DNA from: Epilithonimonas hispanica
GTDB lineage: Bacteria; Bacteroidota; Bacteroidia; Flavobacteriales; Weeksellaceae
Direction: 5' to 3'
Length of the DNA: 64,000 bases
Assembly: GCF_003385395.1 (NCBI RefSeq)
Contig: NZ_QNUG01000011.1
Coordinates: 1-64,000, forward strand
Under the pieces are notes generated by a model. It was not told the DNA's origin. It did not search any database and saw only the letters and a program-made list of their open reading frames with translations. Made by a program: the position numbers and the translations under genes. Within the stretch, counting starts at the first letter, position 1. The number at the start of each line of letters is the position of its first letter. Of this stretch, positions 53,289 through 63,618 are shown one piece after another.

Positions 53289-54536
53289 ATGAAAAAAATA
53301 TCAATATTAATCGTATTATTTCTGCTGTCGACCAATATTTTTGGACAGACAGAAGAACTCAATAAGCTTTTTGATAAATACCAAGATACAGAAGGTGTAA
53401 CCTCTATCAAGATTGCGAAACCAATGTTCAAGTTGTTGAATAATCTTAAAATCGATGATGAAGAACTAGGGAAAATTCAGCCGCTTTTAGGAAAGGTTAA
53501 TGGATTGAAAATGTTGGTTTTGGAGAAGTCGGAATTGTCTAATAATTCCAATGTTAGTGGCAGGAAAATCGAAACAGAAATTGCGAATTCTCTCAAAAAT
53601 ATGAAGTATGAGGAATTGGTAACCGTGAACAATCGAGATGCTAAAATCAAGTTTATGGCACAGGATATCACAGCTAATGTTATGGATAATTTGATTCTTA
53701 ATATTATGTCAGAAGACAGTTCAGTTCTAATGATGTTGGACGGGAAAATCTCTATTGATGATGTCAATAACCTGATGTCTGAAACAAAAAATGTCACTTC
53801 ATTAAATCCAGTGTCTAGTATAAAATCAGCCAATGTCCAGATTGGAAGTGTGAGAAACGTCCCAGATTTTAACGGAATAGAAACTTCTTCTGGAGTAGAT
53901 GTAGAATTCACTCAAAGTCCAACGCAAAGTGTGGTTGTAAAAGTAGAGCCTGAGAAGCAACAATACGTCATAACAGAAGTTGAAAACGGTATTTTGAAAA
54001 TCTTTGTAAGAAATAATGGCGTAAAGAATTTGAATTTCAATAGTCTTAAAGTGATTGTTTCAGGGCCAAAATTATCAAAATTGATTACCAAATCTGGTTC
54101 TATATTCAAAGCTATAAATCCAGTTAGTGAGTCTAATTTTGCGGCAAGCTGTTCATCTGGTTCACAAGTTTCGGGAAGTTTTAAAATCTCCACAAACACA
54201 GCTTTGGATGTTTCTTCTGGTGTAAGCGTAAAAATGAATTTGGAAACCGAATCTCTGGCTTTGGAAGCAAGCAGCGGAAGTTCTATCAAATTAACGGGAA
54301 AAGCTAATTCTGGAGTTTACAGTGCAAGCAGTGGAAGTTCTGTCTCGGCAGGCGATTTCGTGACTAAATCTGCAGTTGTGGATGCATCTTCTGGAGCAAG
54401 TGTAAAAATCAATACAACTGAAAGTTTAACAGCAAGTGCAACATCTGCAGCGTCTGTACAATACAGAGGTAATCCTTCCAAAGTGACAAAATCTGCCAGC
54501 GAAAGAACAGGCTCAACTATTAACTCGATAAACTAA
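53289..54536 (+). CDS. secreted DUF4252 + GIN (DUF2807) domain protein
   Basis: 415 residues from MKKISILIVLFLLSTNIFGQ, a clear signal peptide; the frame upstream of it overlaps the anti-sigma gene. Residues 20-165 are a DUF4252 domain (LNKLFDKYQDTEGVTSIKIA; MLDGKISIDDVNNLM). Residues 190-410 form a DUF2807 putative adhesin beta-helix with repeated SSGSSxKxxGKAxSG-like turns (LEASSGSSIKLTGKANSG, DASSGASVKINT). The role is unknown. DUF4252 proteins commonly go with ECF sigma/anti-sigma pairs in Bacteroidota. Confidence 0.87.
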   Translation: MKKISILIVLFLLSTNIFGQTEELNKLFDKYQDTEGVTSIKIAKPMFKLLNNLKIDDEELGKIQPLLGKVNGLKMLVLEKSELSNNSNVSGRKIETEIANSLKNMKYEELVTVNNRDAKIKFMAQDITANVMDNLILNIMSEDSSVLMMLDGKISIDDVNNLMSETKNVTSLNPVSSIKSANVQIGSVRNVPDFNGIETSSGVDVEFTQSPTQSVVVKVEPEKQQYVITEVENGILKIFVRNNGVKNLNFNSLKVIVSGPKLSKLITKSGSIFKAINPVSESNFAASCSSGSQVSGSFKISTNTALDVSSGVSVKMNLETESLALEASSGSSIKLTGKANSGVYSASSGSSVSAGDFVTKSAVVDASSGASVKINTTESLTASATSAASVQYRGNPSKVTKSASERTGSTINSIN

Positions 54537-54542
54537 AGAATT

Positions 54543-55067
54543 ATGTTAAGATTTATATACATTATCATTTTGACGATTGTTGGTTTCTTTTTACAATCGT
54601 GTATGGTTTCTCAGAAAAAAGTTCACACCGATTTTTTTGATAATCCAGGATTTAAAGAAGGTTCTACTTTTCTAAGTATCAATGTTCCCACTTTCTTAGC
54701 AAGATCTTACGTGAAAAATGCGATGAAGCAAGACGGTGAAAGCCAGGAAGTGATAGACCTTGTAAAGAAAATAAGCGACGTAAAAGTATTGCTTGTAGAA
54801 AGTTCCAAAACACCTGTCAAAGAAGAGTTTCAGAAATATCTTAACCGTAATAATTACGAAGAATGGATGTCTGTAAAGCAACAAGGTAATCTGATAAGCC
54901 TTAATGCTCAACAAACAAATGATATCATCAAACGAATGATAATCACCGTAAATGATGATAATGACCAAAGTATTTTCGTAGATGTGAAAGGGAAATTTTC
55001 GCCGGATGACATCTCAAAAATTATCAACGCTACTGAAAAAAATAAAATCAAAATTCATAGAAACTAA
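54543..55067 (+). CDS. DUF4252 lipoprotein
   Basis: 174 residues. Lipobox FFLQSC (Cys about 20). The remainder is a single DUF4252 domain (STFLSINVPTFLARSYVKNA; KISDVKVLLVESSKTPVKEE; IFVDVKGKFSPDDISKIINA). It lies 6 bp behind the previous gene, which has a related domain, so a duplication within the operon is likely. Confidence 0.85.
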   Translation: MLRFIYIIILTIVGFFLQSCMVSQKKVHTDFFDNPGFKEGSTFLSINVPTFLARSYVKNAMKQDGESQEVIDLVKKISDVKVLLVESSKTPVKEEFQKYLNRNNYEEWMSVKQQGNLISLNAQQTNDIIKRMIITVNDDNDQSIFVDVKGKFSPDDISKIINATEKNKIKIHRN

Positions 55068-55107
55068 AAAGCAGAAAATCACTAATTTGTAGTGGTTTCT
55101 GCTTTTT
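55066..55107. terminator. bidirectional terminator
   Basis: AAAAAGCAGAAA pairs with TTTCTGCTTTTT, extended inside by TCACTA with TAGTG. It lies between the DUF4252 operon and the convergent oxidoreductase gene. Confidence 0.9.
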
Positions 55108-55113
55108 GGTGAA

Positions 55114-56319
55114 TTATCTCCTAAATCTGAAATATTCTGTCAATTCGTGTTTTTTACCCTTGAGAAATGCAGAAGCCATTTCCATTCCGATGACCGAAAA
55201 CGTAATGCCATTTCCTCCAAAACCTAAAACAAAATAAGCGCTTGGGAAATTGGGATGTTCACCGATGTAAGGCAATCCGTCTTTGGTTTCTCCGAAAGTT
55301 CCCGCCCAGACAAAATCGGTTCGGAAATTATTTTTGGGAAGATATTTATCGAGTTTTTTAACTAGTTTTTTTTCTTTGTCCAAAAGTAGAGAATCTCGTT
55401 TTTGCGCATCAACAAATTCTTCATCTTCGCCACCAATCAAGATTCTGTTATCGTCTGTGGTTCGCATATAGATGTAAGGTTCTGCGGTGTTCCAAACTAA
55501 AAGGTCGTTCAGTTCCTTGTGACTTTTTTCGTGTTGTTCGCCAACAATTGCGTAGGTTGATAAGAGATTGACGAATTTGTCTTTGATGATTTCTGTACTT
55601 TCGAAACCATTGCAAAAAATGATTTTTTTAGCTTTAATCGTGTTTCCGTAATCTGTTGTTGCTGTAACTCCGTTTTTCTTATAATCGAATTTGATAATAT
55701 CCGTTTTATCGAAAATCTGTAATCCTTTTTTATGATTGAAATGAAGAATATCGTGCGCCAGACAAAATGCATCAATACTTCCACCTTGTTCGGAAAGGAT
55801 TCCGCCAAAAGTATTATCAATTTTAAACTTCTTTTTGATTTCATCTGCTGAAAGCCATTTCACAGGAAACTTAGCCGATCTTCTAGCTTCGAATTCCTTT
55901 TTCAAATCTGGAACATCTTTTTTGAAAGCTGCAAAATAAAGCGATTCTTTTTTCTTGAAACCACAATCCGATTTCACTTCTTTGGCAACCTTCTGCAAAT
56001 CATCAATCGAATCATAACAAGCCCAATAGGATTTCTCCGCGCCTTCTTTTCCAATCATTTCTGAGAGTTCAAAAAGCGGAACATCAATCTCATATTGCAA
56101 CATTGACGTTGTTGCGCTCGTACTTCCATTCCCGATTTCGCGTCGGTCCACCAAAACAGTTTTGTAGCCGTCTTTTATCATCTGATGAGCGAGAAGAGAA
56201 CCGGTGATTCCACCTCCGATGATCAGGATTTCGGTTTCGATATTTTCTCTAAGCGAAGGATAAGAATGTTTGATGCCGTCTTTGACGAGCCAAAATGGTT
56301 CAGGTGATTTTAGTTTCAT
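55114..56319 (-). CDS. FAD-dependent oxidoreductase (DAO family)
   Basis: 401 residues from MKLKSPEPFW. FAD-binding Rossmann motif ILIIGGGITGSLLAHQMIKDG (shortened: GGGITG, about 36-41), VLVDRREIGNGSTSATTSML, and a late GYIGEHPNFPSAYFVLGFGG FAD-binding end. No Rieske domain is fused, unlike some relatives. It likely oxidises an amine or amino acid; substrate unknown. No gene partner is adjacent. Confidence 0.85.
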   Translation of the reverse strand: MKLKSPEPFWLVKDGIKHSYPSLRENIETEILIIGGGITGSLLAHQMIKDGYKTVLVDRREIGNGSTSATTSMLQYEIDVPLFELSEMIGKEGAEKSYWACYDSIDDLQKVAKEVKSDCGFKKKESLYFAAFKKDVPDLKKEFEARRSAKFPVKWLSADEIKKKFKIDNTFGGILSEQGGSIDAFCLAHDILHFNHKKGLQIFDKTDIIKFDYKKNGVTATTDYGNTIKAKKIIFCNGFESTEIIKDKFVNLLSTYAIVGEQHEKSHKELNDLLVWNTAEPYIYMRTTDDNRILIGGEDEEFVDAQKRDSLLLDKEKKLVKKLDKYLPKNNFRTDFVWAGTFGETKDGLPYIGEHPNFPSAYFVLGFGGNGITFSVIGMEMASAFLKGKKHELTEYFRFRR

Positions 56320-56438
56320 AGTTTGATTTTGATTTAATGTTTTGAATCTTATCAAAAAGTAAACCGTTGAAAATTTTTAAATTATTTTAAATGCATAAGA
56401 AAATTATGCATATTTTTGTGAGGTATTAATTCTTTGAT

Positions 56439-56762
56439 ATGAATAAAAATAGTCTCTATAAGGGAACGCTTCAAAATATTATTTTAAAACTACTTTCAAA
56501 AGAAGTGAAAATGTATGGTTATCAGATGACACAACGTGCGAAAGAACTCACGGAAGGAGAGCTTGAAATGACAGAAGGTGCGTTGTATCCGCTTTTGCAT
56601 AAATTGGAAGCAGACGGCATTATTACTTCGGAGATTCAGGAAATCAATGGAAGAAATCGTAAATATTATTTGCTTTCGGATAAAGGCAAGAGGCAGCAAA
56701 TATTGCAAGAAGTTGAAATGAGAAGTTATTTGTTTAATTTAAAAACTATTTTTGATATATGA
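56439..56762 (+). CDS. PadR-family transcriptional regulator
   Basis: 107 residues. Winged helix with KGTLQNIILKLLSKEVKMYG, YQMTQRAKELTEGELEMTEG, ALYPLLHKLEADGIITSEIQ and NGRNRKYYLLSDKGK, the full PadR pattern. It overlaps the next gene by 4 bp (ATGA), the usual pairing of PadR with a membrane protein that it regulates. Confidence 0.93.
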   Translation: MNKNSLYKGTLQNIILKLLSKEVKMYGYQMTQRAKELTEGELEMTEGALYPLLHKLEADGIITSEIQEINGRNRKYYLLSDKGKRQQILQEVEMRSYLFNLKTIFDI

Positions 56763-57475
56763 TTTCTGCTGAACAAAAATTAGAAATTGAGAAGTATTTA
56801 ATTTCTAAGAAACTTCCTATTGATATTTTGCTTGAAGTGAAAGATCACATTATATCTCAAGTAGAAGAAATCAAGAAGGATGAGAATTTGGAATTTCATC
56901 TCGCATTTGATAGTGTAAAAAACGCTTGGCAGGATGAACTTGAAATGAAGAGTAATTATTTTTTGAACATTAATGCTCCCAATTTTGTTTATAGAATAAT
57001 GGTGGAATCTGATAAAAAAGTTTTAAAAAAATCGTTATGTATTGTTTTGATTATTCAGTTACTTATGGCCATTTTTATCTTAAAAATTTCTAATAAGGAA
57101 CAATTCAATTGGTTCTATCTGATAATTAATCTAAGTTTATATATAATTCCGATTTCAATTTTTGTATTTAATTTTCGAAATTTAAATTTTTTTAAAATCA
57201 AGAAAAGAACATTGCAATATTCTATCTATCAAAGAAATCTTACTGCTTATATTGCCTTTATAACTTTTCTAAATTCTACGATTTTTGATTCTAGCAAATC
57301 GTCGGAGAGGATTTTTAACTTGTTTCATGGTCAGGATTTAAGTAGCAAAAATTCATGGATATTATTTGTATTAATTTTTATTATGCAAACTATGATGGTT
57401 TTTACAAATATCAATTTATTTCAACATTCGAAAACAGTTAATCATATTAGAAAATACATTCCTAATTATAAGTAA
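56759..57475 (+). CDS. membrane protein paired with PadR regulator
   Basis: 238 residues, function unknown. A cytoplasmic N-terminus of about 90 residues with LLEVKDHIISQVEEIKKDEN, the typical leading helix of PadR-partner proteins, is followed by four membrane helices (about 97-115, 122-140, 158-178 and 200-218; ILFVLIFIMQTMMVFTNINL is the last). It is coupled to the regulator gene by a 4-bp overlap. Confidence 0.8.
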   Translation: MISAEQKLEIEKYLISKKLPIDILLEVKDHIISQVEEIKKDENLEFHLAFDSVKNAWQDELEMKSNYFLNINAPNFVYRIMVESDKKVLKKSLCIVLIIQLLMAIFILKISNKEQFNWFYLIINLSLYIIPISIFVFNFRNLNFFKIKKRTLQYSIYQRNLTAYIAFITFLNSTIFDSSKSSERIFNLFHGQDLSSKNSWILFVLIFIMQTMMVFTNINLFQHSKTVNHIRKYIPNYK

Positions 57476-57533
57476 AGTTTTACTTTAGAAAAGAACGACG
57501 GATATAATTTGGAAATTGAATTATAATATAAAT

Positions 57534-57564
57534 AAAAACCTCAAAGAAATCTCTGAGGTTTTTA
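57534..57564. terminator. bidirectional terminator
   Basis: AAAAACCTCA pairs with TGAGGTTTTT over a 10-nt loop. It lies between the PadR operon and convergent icmF. Confidence 0.88.
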
Positions 57565-57593
57565 TTTTTAAATAATTGGTGGGCGACCTTCGC

Positions 57594-60500
57594 CTACATA
57601 TTTCTTCGGTACTTTCCGCCCACTTCAAAAAGCGCATTGGTAATCTGCCCAAGCGAACAATATTTCACGGCATCCATCATCACTTCGAATAAGTTTTGTT
57701 GATTGATGGCTGCGTATTGTAAAGTTTTCAAAGCTTCTGCAGATTTATCTTCGTTAGAATTCTGGAAATTATTAAGCATTTCGATCTGGAATTGTTTTTC
57801 TTCCTCAGTCGAACGGATTACTTCTCCGGGACGAACCGTTGGTGAACCATCTTTTCCTAAGAAAGTATTTACCCCGATGATCGGATATTCTCCTGTGTGT
57901 TTCAACCATTCATAATGCATTGATTCTTCCTGAATCTTCGAACGTTGATACATCGTTTCCATCGCACCAAGAACTCCACCTCTTTCTGTAATTCTATCAA
58001 ATTCTGCATACACAGCTTCTTCCACCAAATCAGTTAATTCTTCAATGATAAATGAACCTTGTAACGGATTTTCGTTCTTCGCTAAACCAAGTTCTTTATT
58101 GATAATCAACTGAATTGCCATTGCTCTTCTTACAGATTGCTCAGTCGGCGTTGTAATTGCCTCGTCATAAGCGTTTGTGTGTAGTGAGTTACAGTTATCA
58201 TAAATTGCATAAAGTGCTTGAAGCGTCGTTCTGATATCATTGAAATCAATTTCCTGAGCGTGAAGCGAACGTCCTGAAGTCTGGATGTGATATTTCAACA
58301 TTTGGCTTCTTTCATCAGCTCCGTATTTCAGTTTCATAGCTTTTGCCCAAATTCTACGGGCAACTCTACCAATGACTGCATATTCTGGGTCTATTCCATT
58401 CGAAAAGAAGAAAGATAAATTCGGTGCAAAATCATTGATATCCATTCCTCTTGACAAATAATATTCAACATACGTGAAACCATTTGCCAACGTAAATGCC
58501 AACTGAGAAACCGGATTTGCACCCGCTTCTGCGATGTGATAACCCGAAATTGAAACAGAGTAGAAGTTTCTTACTTTTTCTTTGATGAAATATTCCTGAA
58601 CATCACCCATCAGTCTCAAAGCGAATTCCGTAGAGAAAATACAGGTATTCTGAGCCTGATCTTCTTTTAAAATGTCTGCCTGAACGGTACCACGAACGGT
58701 TGCGATTGTTTTGGCTTTAATTTCAGCATAAGCTTCTGCAGGAATCACTTCATCTCCCGTGATTCCTAATAATTTTAAACCTAAACCATTATTGGAAGGC
58801 GGAAGTTCTCCGTTATATTTTGGTCTTTCTAAGCCTTTGTCGTCGAATTTTGCTTTTAAAACTTCTTCAACTTTTGATTCCAAACCATTTTCAGCAATAT
58901 ATTTTTCAACGTTTTGATCAATCGCAGCATTCATAAAGAAAGCCAACAACATCGGAGCTGGGCCATTGATTGTCATTGAAACTGAGGTCAATGCATTTAC
59001 CAAATCAAATCCTGAATATAGTTTCTTAGCATCATCCAAAGTAGCAATGGAAACTCCCGCATTTCCGATTTTTCCGTAAATATCCGGCGGTAAAGCTGGA
59101 TCTTGTCCGTACAATGTTACAGAGTCGAAAGCAGTAGACAAACGTTTTGCAGGCATTTCTGCTGAAACATAGTGGAATCTTCTGTTGGTTCTTTCAGGGC
59201 CTCCTTCTCCGGCGAACATTCTTGTTGGGTCTTCACCTGTTCTTTTGAAAGGGTAAATTCCTGCGGTGTAAGGAAATCCTCCCGGAAGATTTTCTTGACC
59301 TTTCCATTTAATCAAATCGCCCCAATCGTTGTATTTTGGTAATGCGATTTTTGGAATTCTTAAATGAGATAAAGATTCTGTTGAGGTTTCAACCTTAATT
59401 TCTTTTCCTCTTACAAAATAGGAGTAAAACTCTTCGTGGAAAGCCTTTTTCGTATCGTCCCAGGTTTTTAGGAAGTCGATGTTTTCCTGTTGAAGTTCTT
59501 TTTCAGCTTTTTGATATTCAGCGTCCAAAGTTTCATTGAAAATGATTTTTTTAACGCCATCGATATGATACATTGTTCTGGCTAATTCAGCCTGTTTTTC
59601 AATGTTTGCATCATATTGTTTGTTGTTTTCAACGATTTCAGATAGATAACGAACTCTTTTTGGAGGAATGATCGTTACTTCATCTGTAATTTCCTGTTCA
59701 ACAAATGTTTTTAAATTTAAATCCGCAAACTTATCATTTACTTTAGAAACCAATCTGTTGTACAATTTCGTTGTTCCGTGATCGTTGAATTGAGATGCTT
59801 TTGTTGCATACACTGGCATTTCGTCCAATGGCTGTTCCCATAATAAATGGTTTCTCTGGAACTGTTTTCTAACGGCTTGAAGTGCATCCAAAGCACCTCT
59901 TTTGTCAGATTTATTTAAAGCCACCAAATCTGCATAATCCAACATATCGATTTTCTCCAACTGTGTTGCAGCTCCGTATTCAGGAGTCATTACGTACATT
60001 GAAACATCCGCAAAATCTGAAACTTCCGAACCAGATTGTCCGATCCCTGAAGTTTCTAAAATGATAACATCAGGATGAGCCAATTTCAAAACATTCAAAG
60101 CAGAATGGATGAACGGCGAAACCGAAACGTTATTTTCTCTCGTTGCCATCGAACGCATATAAACTCTTGGATCGTTGATTGCGTTCATACGAATTCTGTC
60201 TCCCAAAAGCGCACCTCCTGTTTTCTTTTTCGAAGGGTCGATGGAGATGATCGCAATTTTTTTATTTGGATTTGAACGGAGGAAACGTCTTACCAATTCA
60301 TCAGTTAAAGAAGATTTTCCCGCTCCACCGGTACCTGTGATACCGATGATTGGAATGTTTAAATCTTTTGATTTTTCGTCAATTGCCTGAACCAATTCCG
60401 GTTTTTCTTCTGAGAAGTTTTCTACTGCAGAAATGATTTTTGCAATACTTGTAGAATTTTCAAAACTAATTGAATCTAAATCGATTGCTTCAACCTCTTT

Positions 60501-60941
60501 TCCAGTTGGGAAATCTGATCTTTTTACCAAATCGTCAATCATTCCCTGAAGACCAAGTTCACGACCGTCGTCCGGAGAATAAATTCTGTCGATTCCGTAA
60601 GACATTATATCTTCGATTTCCTCAGGCAGAATAACACCGCCACCGCCACCAAAAATTTTGATTTGCGGAGAGTTTTTTTCTCTTAAAAGATCGTAGATGT
60701 ATTTAAAATATTCGTTGTGACCGCCTTGGTAAGAGGTTAATGCAATTGCATTCGCATCTTCTTGAATGGCTGTGTTTACCACTTCCTCTGCAGATTTGTC
60801 GTGACCAAGGTGGATAACTTCGCATCCTGTTCCCTGAATCACACGACGCATGATATTAATTGCAGCATCGTGCCCGTCGAATAAAGACGCAGCAGTTACA
60901 ATTCTTACTTTGTTTTTAGGAGTATATCTTTGATTTTCCAT
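57594..60941 (-). CDS. icmF: fused isobutyryl-CoA mutase IcmF
   Basis: 1115 residues. It interconverts isobutyryl-CoA and n-butyryl-CoA with coenzyme B12. Order: B12-binding domain (about 10-150; [20 protein letters not shown]), a MeaI-type GTPase chaperone domain (about 195-420; [20 protein letters not shown] near 202, then LNKSDKRG) and the mutase TIM barrel from about 570 ([40 protein letters not shown]). The B12-domain-first order with an internal GTPase distinguishes it from ordinary methylmalonyl-CoA mutase. No adjacent partner gene. Confidence 0.94.
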   Translation of the reverse strand: MENQRYTPKNKVRIVTAASLFDGHDAAINIMRRVIQGTGCEVIHLGHDKSAEEVVNTAIQEDANAIALTSYQGGHNEYFKYIYDLLREKNSPQIKIFGGGGGVILPEEIEDIMSYGIDRIYSPDDGRELGLQGMIDDLVKRSDFPTGKEVEAIDLDSISFENSTSIAKIISAVENFSEEKPELVQAIDEKSKDLNIPIIGITGTGGAGKSSLTDELVRRFLRSNPNKKIAIISIDPSKKKTGGALLGDRIRMNAINDPRVYMRSMATRENNVSVSPFIHSALNVLKLAHPDVIILETSGIGQSGSEVSDFADVSMYVMTPEYGAATQLEKIDMLDYADLVALNKSDKRGALDALQAVRKQFQRNHLLWEQPLDEMPVYATKASQFNDHGTTKLYNRLVSKVNDKFADLNLKTFVEQEITDEVTIIPPKRVRYLSEIVENNKQYDANIEKQAELARTMYHIDGVKKIIFNETLDAEYQKAEKELQQENIDFLKTWDDTKKAFHEEFYSYFVRGKEIKVETSTESLSHLRIPKIALPKYNDWGDLIKWKGQENLPGGFPYTAGIYPFKRTGEDPTRMFAGEGGPERTNRRFHYVSAEMPAKRLSTAFDSVTLYGQDPALPPDIYGKIGNAGVSIATLDDAKKLYSGFDLVNALTSVSMTINGPAPMLLAFFMNAAIDQNVEKYIAENGLESKVEEVLKAKFDDKGLERPKYNGELPPSNNGLGLKLLGITGDEVIPAEAYAEIKAKTIATVRGTVQADILKEDQAQNTCIFSTEFALRLMGDVQEYFIKEKVRNFYSVSISGYHIAEAGANPVSQLAFTLANGFTYVEYYLSRGMDINDFAPNLSFFFSNGIDPEYAVIGRVARRIWAKAMKLKYGADERSQMLKYHIQTSGRSLHAQEIDFNDIRTTLQALYAIYDNCNSLHTNAYDEAITTPTEQSVRRAMAIQLIINKELGLAKNENPLQGSFIIEELTDLVEEAVYAEFDRITERGGVLGAMETMYQRSKIQEESMHYEWLKHTGEYPIIGVNTFLGKDGSPTVRPGEVIRSTEEEKQFQIEMLNNFQNSNEDKSAEALKTLQYAAINQQNLFEVMMDAVKYCSLGQITNALFEVGGKYRRNM

Positions 60942-61056
60942 TTATTAAATCGATGTTTCCAAAGATAAAATTTTTTTTGAAATGGGAAATAAATGCAAGA
61001 TGATAGACTGATAAATAATAGATTTTTGCTGAATCTAAATTTGAAGATTTAACTTA

Positions 61057-61143
61057 ATAGCCCCGATTGCAGTGGAAATCCTTTTGCTTTTCTTTGGCAT
61101 AAGGAAAAGAAAAAGATTGTAACGGAAAGCGGGATTAGGCTCC
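61057..61143. repeat. dispersed palindromic repeat, copy 3
   Basis: Left arm AGCCCCGATTGCAGTGGAAA then TCCTTTT; right arm AAAAGATTGTAACGGAAAGC then GGGATTAGGCTCC. The arms pair imperfectly. The left arm matches the complement of the right arm of copy 1 (AG-CCCGAT-AG-GG-ATCCTTTT), which shows they belong to one family. Confidence 0.7.
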
Positions 61144-61150
61144 TAAAAAA

Positions 61151-62785
61151 CTATTGCTTGATAAACTTGAAATTTTTGTTTCCTTCCTGTGTTTTGATTA
61201 TTAACATATAAACCCCACTTGGAAGTTTGGAAACATCGATTTTGGATTTGGAGTCCGATAGCATTTGTTTACCGCTCAAATCATATATATAGACTTTCTG
61301 GATGTTGTATTTGGTGCTTACAATATTCAAATAATCTGATGTGGGATTGGGATAGATATTAAAATATTTTACTGTTTCTGCCGTTCCGAGAACTTTTACC
61401 AATGAAATGGGCTCTCTGAAAAGAGACAAATCGAAGACCGTTGAATTGTTTAAAACAGAATAGGTGTATGCTTCTACAGTGTAAGTGGCATAATCTTCTT
61501 CTTCCACACTTGCGAAATTGAGATCCGCATTGGTCGTATTGGTTTTCTGATCCAGATTTTTGAACCAAGTAAATGAATAATCACTATTAGCTAAAGATTG
61601 ATCCAGTTTTGCTGATTGTCCAATGATGCCTAATACTTCTTTTTCTACATCATAGCGTTGTGGGGAGTAATTGAGTTCGGTCTGGACATTAAAATCTGTT
61701 ATATAATTGTAAAGCTGAGGTTTTGTAAAACGGTTGTTGCAAATATGAGTAATAGGAGGAAGTTGATTATCCAAATCGCCAGAAAGTTGATTGCTGTTGA
61801 GGTTGAGCATTAATAATTTTGGCATACTTAAAAATTCTGAAGGAATATTGCCGGCAAGCAAATTATTATTCAAAAATAATTGCTGCAACTCTGTTAGGTT
61901 GGCGAGTAATGATGTGCTTCCAGAGATTTTATTTCTTCCGAGATTAAGGGTTTTGAGTTTCTTAAGCGAGGCAATTTGTGTTGGAATCTGAGATAGTTGA
62001 TTATTTTCCAAAGATAACCACTCTAGGTTTGTGAGTGTTGAAAGACCAGATGTATTACGCTCCGTTATATTATTGTTACTTAGATTAAGGCTTTTGATCT
62101 GTGTGCTTTGTGAAACTTGAGTTGGAATTTGACTTAAGCCAGTTCCTGCAAGTGATATGGTTGTTAATTTAGGCAGTCCAGAAAGATTCCCATAAGAATT
62201 GTTAGGAATTGGATTGTTGTCTAATATTAATGTTTCGAGATTGTTAAAAGTTGCAATTTTTGAAGGGATATTGGACAAGTCTAGATCTGCGGCATTTAAA
62301 ATTCGGATGTTGTTGAAATTCTGAAGTAGCCCATTCACATCAGGAATTGTAAACTTGTTTCCGCCTAGGCCAAGATCTTCCAAATTAAAAAGCCCAGATA
62401 ATGTAATTGTAGGATTCCCTTCCAATCTATTATTACTGATATCTATTTTTGTCAATAGACTTAGAGAAGAAAGTCCCATTGCAACTTCGCCAGTTAGCTT
62501 ATTATTACTTAAGTCTAGTTTGGTTAGCTTTGGAAAAGAGCCTATATAAGTTGGGAAAGTTCCGCTGAGAGCATTTCCAGAAAGGTTCAGTTCTATGACA
62601 GCTCCATTTTTGACGGAAACACCAAACCAGTTTCTTGGGTCTTTTTCTAGATCCCAGTTTCTGTTCCAGTTTTCCCCATTTGTGGAATTGTAAATGTTGA
62701 TAAGCGCACTCCTTTCTGCATTAGAAATACTCCATTGTGCAAATATGAAATTTGAAATCAATAAAAAGAATAAAATTTTTTTCAA
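61151..62785 (-). CDS. leucine-rich-repeat protein with T9SS sorting domain
   Basis: 544 residues. Signal peptide ending FIFAQW, then about a dozen leucine-rich repeats (LTKLDLSNNKLTGEVAMGLS; LEWLSLENNQLSQIPTQIAS; about 60-350), an immunoglobulin-like segment (ANSDYSFTWFKNLD) and a C-terminal type A sorting domain (about 470-544; YFNIYPNPTSDYLNIVS, SGVYMLIIKTQEGNKNFKFI). It is exported by type IX secretion to the surface or medium, where LRRs may bind other proteins. Confidence 0.92.
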   Translation of the reverse strand: MKKILFFLLISNFIFAQWSISNAERSALINIYNSTNGENWNRNWDLEKDPRNWFGVSVKNGAVIELNLSGNALSGTFPTYIGSFPKLTKLDLSNNKLTGEVAMGLSSLSLLTKIDISNNRLEGNPTITLSGLFNLEDLGLGGNKFTIPDVNGLLQNFNNIRILNAADLDLSNIPSKIATFNNLETLILDNNPIPNNSYGNLSGLPKLTTISLAGTGLSQIPTQVSQSTQIKSLNLSNNNITERNTSGLSTLTNLEWLSLENNQLSQIPTQIASLKKLKTLNLGRNKISGSTSLLANLTELQQLFLNNNLLAGNIPSEFLSMPKLLMLNLNSNQLSGDLDNQLPPITHICNNRFTKPQLYNYITDFNVQTELNYSPQRYDVEKEVLGIIGQSAKLDQSLANSDYSFTWFKNLDQKTNTTNADLNFASVEEEDYATYTVEAYTYSVLNNSTVFDLSLFREPISLVKVLGTAETVKYFNIYPNPTSDYLNIVSTKYNIQKVYIYDLSGKQMLSDSKSKIDVSKLPSGVYMLIIKTQEGNKNFKFIKQ

Positions 62786-62889
62786 ATGTATATAAGATTA
62801 AAGGGCAAATATAATGGATAATCGAATTGGATTGTTTGTTTTTTGAAAAATTAATGATTATTTTAATTGTAATGATTTAGGTTAATAAA

Positions 62890-62923
62890 AATAAAATCCA
62901 GCTTTGAGAAACTGGATTTTATT
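62890..62923 (-). terminator. terminator behind dps
   Basis: AATAAAATCCAG pairs perfectly with CTGGATTTTATT over a 10-nt loop, 18 bp past the dps stop. Confidence 0.85.
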
Positions 62924-62940
62924 ATCGATAATTTATTTTT

Positions 62941-63417
62941 TTACTTACCAAGATAAGAATTATACATCCAAACCTCTTTTTCCTGTTCTGTGATGTAGTC
63001 GCTCATTTGAGAGTTGGTTCCTTCATCTCCGGCTTTGTCTGTTAGGTCTAGTAATTCTCTTTGAAGATCAATCACAACCTTGAATGAATTAAGAATGATT
63101 TCTACACTTTTATTTCCGTCACTTACTTCCTTACTTTCCTTGATGGTAGAAACTTTCAAATAATCTGAATAATTGTGAGCAGGAATTGCACCCAATGTTA
63201 AAATTCTTTCAGCAATCTCGTCTATTTTCAATACAAGACTATTATATAGTTCCTCGAATTTTGGATGAAGTGTGAAAAATTGTTCACCTTTTATATTCCA
63301 ATGGGAACCTCTTGTGTTCTGATAGAAAACAGAATAGTTGGCTAAAAGGATGTTGAGTTTTTCAGAAATGTTTTTACAATCGGCTTCTTTTAGTCCGATT
63401 AATGTGGCATTTTTCAT
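62941..63417 (-). CDS. dps: DNA-protecting ferritin-like protein Dps
   Basis: 158 residues. Dps dodecamers store iron and shield DNA in starvation and oxidative stress. The intersubunit ferroxidase ligands are visible in RGSHWNIKGEQFFTLHPKFE (His near 40) and LKIDEIAERILTLGAIP (Asp and Glu near 67-71). Short N-terminal tail and no long Lys-rich extension. Transcribed alone, with a good terminator. Confidence 0.93.
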   Translation of the reverse strand: MKNATLIGLKEADCKNISEKLNILLANYSVFYQNTRGSHWNIKGEQFFTLHPKFEELYNSLVLKIDEIAERILTLGAIPAHNYSDYLKVSTIKESKEVSDGNKSVEIILNSFKVVIDLQRELLDLTDKAGDEGTNSQMSDYITEQEKEVWMYNSYLGK

Positions 63418-63564
63418 TATAATTAAGTTTAATTGATTTTAAAATAAGTTATAAAGTTATCATCAATAATCTCTCCAAAAATGTTTTTTCTGAGCTTAAT
63501 TTGATTAAAATATCACAAGCAACAGATTGAAAAATTCTATCATTAATTATTTTTCTCTAACTAC

Positions 63565-63594
63565 TTGTAGATTAAAAAATTATTCATATTTTTG
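63565..63594 (+). promoter_or_regulatory. rpsL promoter
   Basis: TTG at 63565-63567 and TATTTTTG at 63587-63594, 19 bp apart, match the Bacteroidota -33/-7 consensus well. The ATG follows 25 bp after the -7 box. Confidence 0.75.
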
Positions 63595-63618
63595 CACCCT
63601 AAAATAAAAAGCAATTAA

